Part shown: in pieces, positions 41,163 through 48,986 of the stretch | How the letters are laid out: the number at the start of each line of letters is the position of its first letter | Position numbering within the stretch: the first letter of the stretch is position 1 | Source: an uncultured Actinoplanes sp. | GTDB taxonomy: Bacteria > Actinomycetota > Actinomycetes > Mycobacteriales > Micromonosporaceae | Direction: 5' to 3' | NCBI RefSeq assembly: GCF_934643405.1 | Contig: NZ_CAKUCL010000022.1 | Location: 1-49,698 of the forward strand | Length of the DNA: 49,698 nucleotides | Notes under the pieces: generated by a model | Told to the model about the DNA's origin: nothing | Seen by the model: only the letters and a program-made list of their open reading frames with translations | The model's database searches: none | Translations under genes and position numbers: made by a program

Positions 41163-42910
41163 CCCAGCCAGAGGACGTGCTGAGGACTCGCGGGTTCGAG
41201 TCCCGGCCGGTCCACCAGGTGAGGTATTGCGCGAACCGTTTCGGGTTCGTCGGCTTCCGTGGTGGTCCCGGCGGTGTCGTCGGGGCCAGGGATTCTGAAG
41301 ACCGGGATGACATGGTTGTCTTCGTTGAGCCTGATTTCAGCGATCAACTGCTCGACGGTGGCTTTGCGTTCGGCTGAGGTGCCTTCGGCGATGACGTACG
41401 CGAGGTGCTGCCGGATCCGGTCGAGGGTGGCAGGCGACGGCGGAGCCGGCTCTTCTTCGATGGCGTCGGTGATTTCGTCTCGGCGGACGGTCAGGGCGTC
41501 GATTTCGGTGCGGAGTTCGCGGAGCCTGGATCCGGCGTCGGCTTCGTCGATGGTGCCGTTCTCGAACGCGCTGCGGTAGCGGTCGCGGGCGGTGGTCTTA
41601 GCGGCGATCGTGGCTCGGATAGCGTCGAGTTCGGCGTGCCGATCGGCATGGGTGGCGCGCTGGTGGTCCTTGGCGCGGCTGATGGCGTCGGCGATGAGCT
41701 GGGTGGCGTTGCGGTAGAAGTCGTGGAGCGCTGTGAGGGTGGCGGCGTCGAGGGCGGGTGCGTCGAGGCGTGGGGCGTCGCAGCCGTGTGCGCCGTATCG
41801 GGCGCGGGAGTAGCAGGTGTAGTACTGGTAGGCCCGGTTGCGGCCTTTCGCTGAGGTTCCGACGTATTTGTTGCCGCAGCGTGGGCAGGTGATCAGGCCG
41901 GTGAGGTAGTAGTCGGATTCGCTCATGGCTCGCTGGTTGTGCGTGTCGGAGCGGGCGTCGGCGATGGCGCGGACGCGTCGCCAGGTCTCGCGGTCGACGA
42001 GTGCTTCGTGTGCGTCGGTGACGTGGACGTCGCCGTAGACGATGTCGCCGGTGTAGGCCGGGTTGTCGAGGATACGGCCGATGGTCATGCCGGACCATTT
42101 CTTGCCGGTGCGGTTGGTGATGCCGCGCCGGTTGAGTTGGTCGGCGATGGCGCGGGTGCCGAGTCGCTGTTTGACGTACATATGGACGATGTCGCGAAGG
42201 ATCGGCGCTTCGGCTGGGTGCGGAACGAGTTTTTGTGTGTGCCGGTCGATCAGGTAGCCGTAGGGGCGGGTTCCGCCGGGCCATTTGCCTTTCGCTGCTT
42301 TGGCGTGCATGCCGTTGATGACACGGTCGATGATGGTTTCCCTTTCGAATTCGGCGAACACGCCCAGCAATTGGACGAGCATTCGGCCGATAGAAGTCGA
42401 GGTGTCGAAGGGCTCGGTGGCGGAGACGAATGCGACTCCAGCTTCGTCGAGCTCGGCCAGGAGGCCCAGCAGGTCGGACAGGCGGCGGGTGAACCGGTCG
42501 ACACGGTAGACCAGGAGCACGTCATAGCGGCCTGCTTTGGCCGCACGCAGGGCGCGTTGCAGGCCGGGCCGGTCGGTGGTCGCGCCGGACGCGTCGTCGG
42601 AGAACGGTTCGGTCAGCGCGATCCAGCCTGGCTGGGAGTTGATGTAGGAGGTGAGTGCGGTGACCTGGGCATCGATGGAGAAGGGCTGGTGTTCGTCGTC
42701 GGTGGAGCGCCGCACGTAGATGGCGATGCGGCGAGTACCGGTGGGTATGTCACCGATCCCGGTTCGAGGCCGGCGACGCCTTGCATCGGGGGTGGTCGCT
42801 GCCATGTGGCCGTGTCCTTCGTGGTGGTGCCGGTGGCGGCGCGGTTTGGTGGCCGCCACCGGCGCTGGGTCGTCTGCTATGGACTTATGCAGCGGTGTCG
42901 GGTTGTTCAT
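41153..42910 (-). CDS. Large serine recombinase (element integrase)
   Basis: A 585-aa serine recombinase. After a basic, His-rich leader the catalytic domain starts RRIAIYVRRSTDDEHQPFSI with the nucleophile Ser69; it continues LLVYRVDRFTRRLSDLLGLL and LLGVFAEFERETIIDRVING. The recombinase domain contains WPGGTRPYGYLIDRH and ILDNPAYTGDIVYGDVHV, then a zinc ribbon (ITCPRCGNKYVG with a later CYSRARYGAHGC) and a coiled-coil of about 100 residues. It would integrate or excise the element between att sites. The last 20 codons are read through a tRNA 3'-end-like sequence on the other strand. A start at the internal ATG near 42805 is possible. Confidence 0.9.
   Translation of the reverse strand: MNNPTPLHKSIADDPAPVAATKPRRHRHHHEGHGHMAATTPDARRRRPRTGIGDIPTGTRRIAIYVRRSTDDEHQPFSIDAQVTALTSYINSQPGWIALTEPFSDDASGATTDRPGLQRALRAAKAGRYDVLLVYRVDRFTRRLSDLLGLLAELDEAGVAFVSATEPFDTSTSIGRMLVQLLGVFAEFERETIIDRVINGMHAKAAKGKWPGGTRPYGYLIDRHTQKLVPHPAEAPILRDIVHMYVKQRLGTRAIADQLNRRGITNRTGKKWSGMTIGRILDNPAYTGDIVYGDVHVTDAHEALVDRETWRRVRAIADARSDTHNQRAMSESDYYLTGLITCPRCGNKYVGTSAKGRNRAYQYYTCYSRARYGAHGCDAPRLDAPALDAATLTALHDFYRNATQLIADAISRAKDHQRATHADRHAELDAIRATIAAKTTARDRYRSAFENGTIDEADAGSRLRELRTEIDALTVRRDEITDAIEEEPAPPSPATLDRIRQHLAYVIAEGTSAERKATVEQLIAEIRLNEDNHVIPVFRIPGPDDTAGTTTEADEPETVRAIPHLVDRPGLEPASPQHVLWLGQW
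41168..41217 (+). other. tRNA 3'-end fragment, putative attachment site
   Basis: The sequence contains a T-arm (GCGGG-TTCGAGT-CCCGG), an acceptor 3' strand CCGGTCC, discriminator A and a full CCA, ending at 41217. No 5' half follows tRNA rules upstream: that DNA is the 3' coding end of the BNR gene and has no D-arm. The recombinase stop codon lies just left of it, and the complement is translated as the VDRPGLEP ending common in integrases next to tRNA genes. It is therefore probably an att core. The tRNA identity cannot be read because the anticodon is absent. Confidence 0.65.
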
Positions 42911-43145
42911 CGTGGTGCCGTTCGTAGCGGGCGATGAGCACGGCGAGGCTTTCTACAGCGTCGGCGTACTCGGTTTCCGTCATGGTGACGGTCTCGATGT
43001 GCCCGATGGTGATGCCGGTAATAGGGCCTCGGCTACGCCCATCCTTCTTTCGGCGGGCTTCCGAGTGGAAGTCGCTGCCATCATTGTCCGATGACCTGGT
43101 TTTATGATACGGGTAATGGCGACTGTCATGGGGGTCGCTGCCCAT
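42885..43145 (-). CDS. Small element protein upstream of the recombinase
   Basis: A frame of up to 86 aa ending MTETEYADAVESLAVLIARY and a short charged tail. The best protein-like part is the last 32 residues, starting at the ATG at about 42983; upstream sequence is rich in Asp/His/Arg and less convincing. It overlaps the recombinase start by 26 bases, so translation of the two is probably coupled. Short acidic-helix proteins in this position are common before actinobacterial serine recombinases. A role as recombination factor or regulator is a guess. Confidence 0.45.
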   Translation of the reverse strand: MGSDPHDSRHYPYHKTRSSDNDGSDFHSEARRKKDGRSRGPITGITIGHIETVTMTETEYADAVESLAVLIARYERHHDEQPDTAA

Positions 43146-43352
43146 AGGCCTCCAGAAAGGCGACTTGTTCGTTTCACGTGCCGAATAATGCGCATCCGGC
43201 AGCTCCTTTCTGTGCGTTTCGTTGGAATGTGGTTTCGCGTTGCTGAGTGGCTGGATAACGATCGGGACATTCGGATGTCGGCGGTGACCGGCAGCCAGCC
43301 GCCCGGCGTGTCAGACGGACGTATCGGTGGCCTGTCAGGTTCGAGTGCCCTG

Positions 43353-44279
43353 TCATGCGGCGTCCTGCGTGAGGTCGGCGATGGCGCCGCCCAGTTCAGC
43401 CAGGGGCAGGAGGGCGCCGCCCGTGTGTCGGTGCAGCCACCACACCGGTCCGGCCGGATCGTCCGGCTCCCGGCTGGCGGGTGTGCCAGCGGTCGCGGTG
43501 CGGCTGACGTGGCCGTGTGCCGCGGTGGCAGCGGGGTAGCCGGTCCGGGCATGGGTGAGCGCTTCGTGCAGGTGGCGTTCGCGTGCCGGGGTGGGCAGCC
43601 AGAACAGCACCGGCCATAGGTGGCCGGTCACCCGAGCCAGGTCGTGGTAGCCGTCCACCTTTTCCACCAGGCGGGCCAACGGTTCGGTGCCGGTGTCGTA
43701 CTCCAGGAAGAACGCGGTGGTGGCGTTGCCGGCGGTGAAGATGCCGTGCCCGTCGGGGCGGACCTTCGGCCGGTACGCCAGCGCGACCGCGTCTACCCGC
43801 CCATCGGAGCGGACGTGACTGCTGAACGCTCCGGCCTGCTGGCAGCGGGCGGCTGACCACCAGCGCCTCAACTCGGCATCCGGGTGCGTGCGGGCGTGCG
43901 CGGCCAGCCGGGTGAAGAACTCGTTGACACCCAACAGGTGCGGCAGATTGGCCCGGCTGGTCAACTGCCACCGACGCTGCCGAGCCTGATCCCGGCGCGG
44001 CGCCGGCTCACCACGCTGCGACGCGACCACGTCCGTACCGAGCTGGGCGAGCAGCCAGTGGTACGGGTACGAGCCGCCGTCCGGGCGTTGCGGCCGGAAC
44101 CGGTCGACCAGCCGCATGCTCAGCAGCGTCCGCAGGCGACGTTGGGCGAAGTTGACCGACGGGAACAGCGCGGCGGCGATCTGCTCGGTGGTCAGCACGC
44201 CGTGATCGGCCAGCCAGCCGAGCAGCACCAGGTCCCGCCCGGTCAGCGCAGACTGCACACGCAGGATCGGCTCACTCAT
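43353..44279 (-). CDS. Replication-relaxation family protein
   Basis: A 308-aa protein of the replication-relaxation family (PF13814-like) found on actinobacterial plasmids and integrative elements. The N-terminal winged helix reads LTGRDLVLLGWLADHGVLTT then EQIAAALFPSVNFAQRRLRT (about 12-51). A middle domain contains the PD-(D/E)XK-like order VDAVALAYRPKVRP and TTAFFLEYDTGTEPLARLVEKV (about 165-215) seen in these proteins, followed by a variable tail. I chose ATG 44279 with GGAG six bases upstream. It lies next to two strong inverted repeats, a plausible origin. Its exact activity is not established for the family. Confidence 0.8.
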   Translation of the reverse strand: MSEPILRVQSALTGRDLVLLGWLADHGVLTTEQIAAALFPSVNFAQRRLRTLLSMRLVDRFRPQRPDGGSYPYHWLLAQLGTDVVASQRGEPAPRRDQARQRRWQLTSRANLPHLLGVNEFFTRLAAHARTHPDAELRRWWSAARCQQAGAFSSHVRSDGRVDAVALAYRPKVRPDGHGIFTAGNATTAFFLEYDTGTEPLARLVEKVDGYHDLARVTGHLWPVLFWLPTPARERHLHEALTHARTGYPAATAAHGHVSRTATAGTPASREPDDPAGPVWWLHRHTGGALLPLAELGGAIADLTQDAA

Positions 44280-44365
44280 CGCGATCTCCGGCCCGGCCGG
44301 TATCCGCGCATCCACCCCACCGGGGGATCCCCAAGAAGGGATCAGTCGCAGTAGCGCGACCCGGA

Positions 44366-44417
44366 CTGACAGGCACGCTGAACTGCACTGTCAGACCCAA
44401 CAGCATGTCCTGTTGGG
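44366..44417. repeat. Two adjacent inverted repeats upstream of the replication-relaxation gene
   Basis: CTGACAG (44366-44372) and CTGTCAG (44388-44394) form a perfect seven-base dyad with a 15-base spacer. Immediately after, CCCAACAG (44396-44403) pairs with CTGTTGGG (44410-44417) around CATGTC, an eight-base stem. Together they lie 87-138 bases ahead of the replication-relaxation start. They could be an origin or transfer site, an operator, or a terminator. Confidence 0.55.
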
Positions 44418-45162
44418 GGTCCTGATCAAGCCGGACCCCCACCCGCACTCCCGCTCGGACGTCCGGCAGGACAGCGGAACCAGCAGACTCCCGGCACCCA
44501 GCCAGGTGCCGGTGACAGACACGATCCGAGATCATCAACAACTCCGCAGGCATCGACGCGACGGCGAACGGCCGACACCACGCCACCGGCACACGCCTCA
44601 TCGGGGCGTGCCACCAGGTAACTCGATATGGCCGCGAGGAGCAGGTGCCGGACGCACGCAGACACGCGCCACCAACAGCCCCTGCCGGGCCGTGGCGCAC
44701 GTATCCGGCGCGTGCCGGACACCGGGGCTCTACTCACCGGTGTGGGTGCCTGATTCGGGGTCTGCCCGATCACCGGAGCCGCCCGATGCCAACCAGCCGC
44801 CCGGGGTAGTCCTCAGACCCGTGAACCGGCTTGCTCACTTAAGGCTGCATAGGCATGGGTCCCTGCGGACGGGCGACCGGCCACACGGGATACGCGAGCC
44901 AGCAGACGCCCGTCCCGGTCCTGACGGCAAGCGCGTTATCGGGCTTTCTCACATGGCGAACACTTCAAGGGACAGGTGTTCGGAAGATCGAACTCACGGT
45001 GGGGGACATCAGGCCTGGCAGGACCCCTCAGAGACCTACGAGCCCCGTGCCCGACCTCCAAGCACGGGGCCACGCTGCCAATGGCAACCGCAGGTCACCT
45101 CTGGAATCCGCGGGCGATCGATGGTTCCCCGCCAGCGGCTGGTGCGGCGACCACGCTACTCA
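44418..45162. other. Non-coding or degenerate stretch in the element
   Basis: About 745 bases without a convincing gene. Long open frames exist on the plus strand (for example about 44413-45210) but their products are Pro/Arg/His-rich with no fold-like hydrophobic pattern. Composition is still GC-rich. No tRNA, insertion sequence or clear repeat was seen. It may be the remains of lost transfer genes. Confidence 0.5.
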
Positions 45163-45180
45163 TCTTGTCTCCTCTTGTCT
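45163..45180 (+). promoter_or_regulatory. Direct repeat TCTTGTCT ahead of the GntR gene
   Basis: TCTTGTCT occurs at 45163-45170 and again at 45173-45180, exactly one helical turn (10 bp) apart, followed by TATGTAT at 45184-45190. The site is about 60-80 bases before the GntR start and could be its self-regulatory operator or overlap a -35 element (TTGTCT). Confidence 0.45.
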
Positions 45181-45242
45181 ACCTATGTATCGCCTCGTAG
45201 CCGCCGATAGGCATACGTGACCCGATTCGTAAGTTGGCGATC

Positions 45243-45485
45243 GTGAGCCAACGACCGGTACGCACCGACGGACCTGTACCGGTCTACGTCCAGATCGCCG
45301 ACTACATCGAAGACGACATCAGAACCGGCCGGCTCCAACCACACGACCGCATCCCCACCGAGAACGACATGCACGCCGAGTGGGGCGTAGCCAGAACGAC
45401 CGCACGGCGGGCTGTGAACCTGCTACGCGAACGGGGACTGGTCTACACCGTCCCGCAGCGAGGCACCTTCGTGACCCCGAACTAA
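45243..45485 (+). CDS. Short GntR-family winged-helix regulator
   Basis: An 80-aa protein that is only a GntR DNA-binding domain: VPVYVQIADYIEDDIRTGRL, then PTENDMHAEWGVARTTARRA (recognition helix, about 42-61) and VNLLRERGLVYTVPQRGTFV (wing). There is no effector domain. Such one-domain GntR proteins occur as Kor-type repressors on Streptomyces plasmids and integrative elements. GTG 45243 is used; TTG 45234 would add MAI. Direct repeats upstream suggest self-control. The gene is GC-rich, unlike the cargo starting about 100 bases later. Confidence 0.82.
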   Translation: MSQRPVRTDGPVPVYVQIADYIEDDIRTGRLQPHDRIPTENDMHAEWGVARTTARRAVNLLRERGLVYTVPQRGTFVTPN

Positions 45486-45587
45486 TTCTTGCCATCGCCC
45501 GGCGTGTCAACACTCAACGGCCTGACTCAGGGCCGACTCAGCAAGGCCGTCAAGCCAAGGTTTTGGAACTTGACGGGCACCGATACG

Positions 45588-46079
45588 ATGCGGCATGTGG
45601 AATCACCAAAGGCCATAGACCATATGCTGACCTATTCTGACGCCGATGCTTACGGATCCGAGATTCGGTTTCTGCCGATTCGGATGGATGGCTCTGTTGG
45701 AGTTTACCCCGAGCAAGCGGTTGATATTTTTAAAGAGCTTAAAGGTCAGGGCATTGATGCATCCTGGTCAATCAGCAAAGAACATCGCGGCTGGTATGGC
45801 GAACGCACCGGCATTGTGGAGGCTGTAGTCATTCCGCTGGTACTTGGAGTGGCAAGTTCAGCCGCTTGGGATGCCTTCAAACTTGTTCTTCAAAAAAGGA
45901 GGAAAAGCAACTTCAAGATCAGAATACTCGTTCGAACCGACATCGACGGCAGCCAGAAACGGCTGATTGATATCGATGGCAATGGCACCGACCTTGCCGA
46001 AGCGCTCGAGAAGCTGGACCCTTGGCGAGAGCTTAAGCATGGGAAAGAACTTGAGGGCGGGGAAGGCATTGCCGAATGA
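45588..46079 (+). CDS. Small membrane-associated cargo protein, EACC1-like layout
   Basis: A 163-aa protein of unknown family in the AT-richer cargo. Residues 1-74 are mixed alpha/beta (YGSEIRFLPIRMDGSVGVYP). Residues about 76-101 are a hydrophobic helix (IVEAVVIPLVLGVASSAAWD) followed by KRRK. The end has two strands and a helix (FKIRILVRTDID, KRLIDIDGNGTDLAEALEKL). This order resembles the effector-associated constant component (EACC1) of bacterial conflict systems; that is my inference from layout, not a sequence match. ATG 45588 or ATG 45624 may be the start. A TACGAT -10-like box sits at 45584-45589, which would favour 45624. It overlaps the next gene, so the two are made together. Confidence 0.62.
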   Translation: MRHVESPKAIDHMLTYSDADAYGSEIRFLPIRMDGSVGVYPEQAVDIFKELKGQGIDASWSISKEHRGWYGERTGIVEAVVIPLVLGVASSAAWDAFKLVLQKRRKSNFKIRILVRTDIDGSQKRLIDIDGNGTDLAEALEKLDPWRELKHGKELEGGEGIAE

Positions 46080-46803
46080 CGGTGGGTACGCCTCGGAAGC
46101 ATGGTACATGCAGCGCCGCCTAGAGCGGGTTAACGACATACGCCGGAACGCGAAGCGGCTCTATGGAAAAAGCGTCCTCCTCAAGCAGATTGGTGACAAA
46201 GAGGCCGAACTCGCCGCTCGAAAACTTCTGGGGGTCGCGGCGAGCGCTTTCTGGAATGCAGAAGACACCGATCTTGAGGTCCTCGCGCACGAGGAACTCG
46301 ATCAATATGGAAAATGGGTGAGAAGCAACTTTGTCTGCCATCTCAGCTTTGAAGGTGGTACTTACTACCAAACGTGCCCGGTGGCAATAGCTCACAAAAG
46401 GATGGGTTTATCGATAGGGTTTACGGCACGGGTCGCCATTTGCTCTATATGCGGAGAAGACATGAGCGAATGTATCCACCGGGCCGACAGGCTGTATGAG
46501 GTACCGGGGGGAGCCGGGCCATCAGGGTACTGCTCTGTTTGTGGCGGTTCTGAATGTCAAGAGCATAGCCCGGACGAGATGTTCTTGGTGGCGCCGATAA
46601 GAATAGTCACCGAGGCCGACCTGCATGAGGTCTCAGTTGTGCGGAAGCCTGCGCAACCAGATGCGCGAATAACTAAGGTCCCAGTAGATGGGAATAACCT
46701 AAGATCAGTTTTGAGTCCGTCATTCGAGGTCGGAGACCCAGTGACATGTGACCGATGCCTAAACGCCTGTCGCGGAATCGAAGAGATTTCGTCCTTGATG
46801 TGA
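46039..46803 (+). CDS. Cys/His-rich cargo protein with prohead-protease-like signatures
   Basis: A 254-aa protein, family not firmly recognised. It holds two zinc-type clusters, C135-x2-C138-x6-C145-x-H147 and C165-x2-C168-x4-C173-x2-H176, plus C237-x2-C240-x3-C244. Around them are GLSIGF (123-128) and ADLHEVSVVRKPAQPDARIT (193-212), which look like the SIGF and LxEVSLVxxPAxPxA signatures of HK97-type prohead proteases, although the protein is not next to capsid genes. An N-terminal helical part (ASEAWYMQRRLERVNDIRRN) precedes. Start could be ATG 46039 (41-base overlap with the previous gene) or TTG 46069, which has GGGGAAGG upstream. Base use is AT-richer than host genes. It probably acts with its upstream partner. 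Confidence 0.62.
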   Translation: MGKNLRAGKALPNDGGYASEAWYMQRRLERVNDIRRNAKRLYGKSVLLKQIGDKEAELAARKLLGVAASAFWNAEDTDLEVLAHEELDQYGKWVRSNFVCHLSFEGGTYYQTCPVAIAHKRMGLSIGFTARVAICSICGEDMSECIHRADRLYEVPGGAGPSGYCSVCGGSECQEHSPDEMFLVAPIRIVTEADLHEVSVVRKPAQPDARITKVPVDGNNLRSVLSPSFEVGDPVTCDRCLNACRGIEEISSLM

Positions 46804-46931
46804 TATGTCTTCGCCATATAGAACGTTAGCGTCTTCGCGCCCGCTACTCACCTCCTGTCGAAGGACTTAGGGGATGCGCGCACCTACTTTCCGTCCAGGT
46901 TCTATTCTTCAGGAGAGACCGGCAATCACTC

Positions 46932-46949
46932 GGCCGACAGGGTTCGGCC
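46932..46949. terminator. Hairpin between convergent cargo genes
   Basis: GGCCGA (46932-46937) pairs with TCGGCC (46944-46949) around CAGGGT. It lies between the ends of the plus-strand Cys/His-rich gene (46803) and the minus-strand 671-aa gene (46971), where a terminator for the latter is expected. No T-run follows on either strand. Confidence 0.4.
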
Positions 46950-46970
46950 TCAATGACGGGCGGTAGATTC

Positions 46971-48986
46971 TCAGTTACGTCCGCTCTCGAACTGGCGAGC
47001 AATTTGAGATCGTAGAGCCGCGAACTCGAACTTGAGCACGCGCATGGCACTTTCAGGCGAGGCCAGGGCTCCCCGCAATCTGTCAATGCACATGTCTACG
47101 ATAGTCCACGCAGGTTGCGGCGTGGGTTGGCTTGCAGGGTGGAGTGCCAGAGAACGAGGACTCCATAGCAGAACAGTGAATAGGGCTAGCGCGCGTAGCG
47201 ATAGTGCCACCTCTGCTGAGTAAGGAACAGTGAGACGGAAGCCGTGTGCTAGGTCATGCCGAAGGTTTCTGCCAGTGGGTCCAAGAAAGAGCGCGCGGAT
47301 GAAGCGCTCCCAGCTATCATCGAACCCGTGCTTAGTCAGAATCTCTAGCAAGTCGCCAAGGCCAACATACTTCGCTTGATTGTTGGTGCGGGCAACAACG
47401 TATGCTGGTTCGTCCAACAATAGGACCAATTGCCTAGCAGCTCCTTCCACGCGCATGACTGCCGTGAACAGGCCTCCTTCCATGTCGCCATTCCAATATC
47501 GGTGAAGAGCCCGAGCCAAGGCCATCGATAAGTCATAGTCGCCCTTACCCTCGCCGCTGAAGAACAAAGCAAGTTCTTCTAGGGGTGGAACTCCATGCAT
47601 CTTTTTGATTCGGTCTAGCGCTTCAGCCAGTAGGCTGCCGTTCGTAGATAGGTGCATGCCCTCGAACTGCGACAGGCGTTCTAGCCTCTTATCTTCGTCC
47701 GTCTCAGAGCGCCAACGAGGAAGGTTATCTGCGCCGTAATGGACACTTGGCAAGAAATCCACTAGTCCTCTTGGCATCTGGGCCACGGACTCCATATTCC
47801 GGGCGAAGTCGCCCGCTGGGGGAGGTCCGGTTAACCAGCTCTCCAAGGAGTCGCGCCAAGTAGCGCCGGCGCACAGCGTTAGTATCTGCGCCTCTATGAT
47901 CTCCATTGGAATCGAAGATGAAGCCTCGAAAGCCTGAAAGCCGAAATTGCCATCTCGACCGAGGGTTTGCATGCGCCTTGTTGCCTGGTCCGCGAGATCA
48001 GGGAGACGCAAATTAGCCGCCAACCTGGCCGCGTCGTCCAAAAAGCTCATAGCGACCATTGCATTATCCCGCTGTGACGCAATGTCGAGACGAGCCTGCA
48101 CTCTAAGTCTACGCATGTCTTCCTGCAAAGATGGGTCTAGCGACTCAACTAGCATTGCCGCCCGGTCCACGACATGGGTCAGATCGTCATGCTTTGACAA
48201 CGCGTCGCGGGCGAGTCCCACAACTTCATCTCGCTGCATGATACTCAACCGGGAACTGGTCGAACCCAGCAAACCTAAGAGGTCGAGAATGTTCCCGACC
48301 CTCGGCACCGGTGAATCCAACAACATCCGGGCGTGCGAAATGGCCGCAGATATCGCAGTTTCGGCCAAGTCCTCTGTTTTGGGCGCTTGACAAGCAATAT
48401 GGAGCAATGAAAGGGCGCGACCGAGAGCGCGCGATCGGTCGTCTTCGCTTACGTGAATATCATGGTTGCCGGATCCTGTCTCAACACGATTCTTAGCTGA
48501 TAAGCCAGCCAGCAAATAGGCGCGGACAGCATCACGCGCCAGCGTGTGAGTTTCCCTTCCTCCTTTGAGGACGAGGAGATCGAGGAAATGCGCTCTTGCA
48601 GCAGGACTGTCCGCTTCTCGGGCCACTTTCGCCCAAGTAGCCACCGTCCGCCCAGATTCTGCCTTTGGGTTCGAGGGCTTACCGGTCGAAGGATCCAGCC
48701 AGCTTGAGCGGAGGGATACTTGTCTACGCCCGCCGCGTTCCTCACTCTGCAAAAAGTAGCTAAGTCCTTTACGAATCGGCATCAAGTTTTCCGATTCAGG
48801 GTCAATTCCACGGCTGCGAGCCAGTGAGTGGAACTTGTCCGCACGTACATGCCAGCGGCTACTTATTGTGAAACTTATGTCAGTGAGAGCTATTGCCTCG
48901 AGCACGGTTGCTTCTTTGAGGGTAATTTCTTCATCGGAGTCGCCAAGGATAGCTTCATCGTCGTTGGCTGGCATGGCGTCGGACAT
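46971..48986 (-). CDS. Large helical protein with DUF4209-like C-terminus and HEPN-type Rx4H motif
   Basis: A 671-aa, almost wholly helical cargo protein. The first 130 residues are acidic then basic; 130-400 look like stacked helices (RARVQ-type repeats, RLRVQARLDIASQRDNAMVA). The C-terminal third carries EGAARQLVLLLDEPAYVVAR, YVGLGDLLEILTKHGFDDSW and FLGPTGRNLRHDLAHGFRLT. The last matches the NLRNDLAHG pattern of DUF4209-type proteins, and RHDLAH (about 576-581) satisfies the Rx4-6H rule of HEPN ribonucleases. I used ATG 48986 with GGAG close upstream; the TTG at 49013 is weaker. Composition is AT-richer than host genes. A toxin or defence RNase role is inferred; no antitoxin is adjacent. 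Confidence 0.66.
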   Translation of the reverse strand: MSDAMPANDDEAILGDSDEEITLKEATVLEAIALTDISFTISSRWHVRADKFHSLARSRGIDPESENLMPIRKGLSYFLQSEERGGRRQVSLRSSWLDPSTGKPSNPKAESGRTVATWAKVAREADSPAARAHFLDLLVLKGGRETHTLARDAVRAYLLAGLSAKNRVETGSGNHDIHVSEDDRSRALGRALSLLHIACQAPKTEDLAETAISAAISHARMLLDSPVPRVGNILDLLGLLGSTSSRLSIMQRDEVVGLARDALSKHDDLTHVVDRAAMLVESLDPSLQEDMRRLRVQARLDIASQRDNAMVAMSFLDDAARLAANLRLPDLADQATRRMQTLGRDGNFGFQAFEASSSIPMEIIEAQILTLCAGATWRDSLESWLTGPPPAGDFARNMESVAQMPRGLVDFLPSVHYGADNLPRWRSETDEDKRLERLSQFEGMHLSTNGSLLAEALDRIKKMHGVPPLEELALFFSGEGKGDYDLSMALARALHRYWNGDMEGGLFTAVMRVEGAARQLVLLLDEPAYVVARTNNQAKYVGLGDLLEILTKHGFDDSWERFIRALFLGPTGRNLRHDLAHGFRLTVPYSAEVALSLRALALFTVLLWSPRSLALHPASQPTPQPAWTIVDMCIDRLRGALASPESAMRVLKFEFAALRSQIARQFESGRN

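Noticed and set aside
41132..41217. A complete tRNA using GGGCCGG (41132-41138) as the 5' acceptor strand pairing with CCGGTCC
   Set aside because: The acceptor pairs with one wobble, but position 8 is G rather than T, there is no D-arm with its GG, and the stretch codes the conserved end of the BNR protein. The pairing is probably chance.
43327..43352. GGTTCGAGT near 43336 as a second tRNA/att copy
   Set aside because: Only nine bases match; no T-stem, acceptor strand or CCA follows.
44413..45210. 265-codon frame in the element
   Set aside because: Pro/Arg/His-rich, no hydrophobic core, no ribosome site, and rival frames on the same DNA; treated as non-coding.
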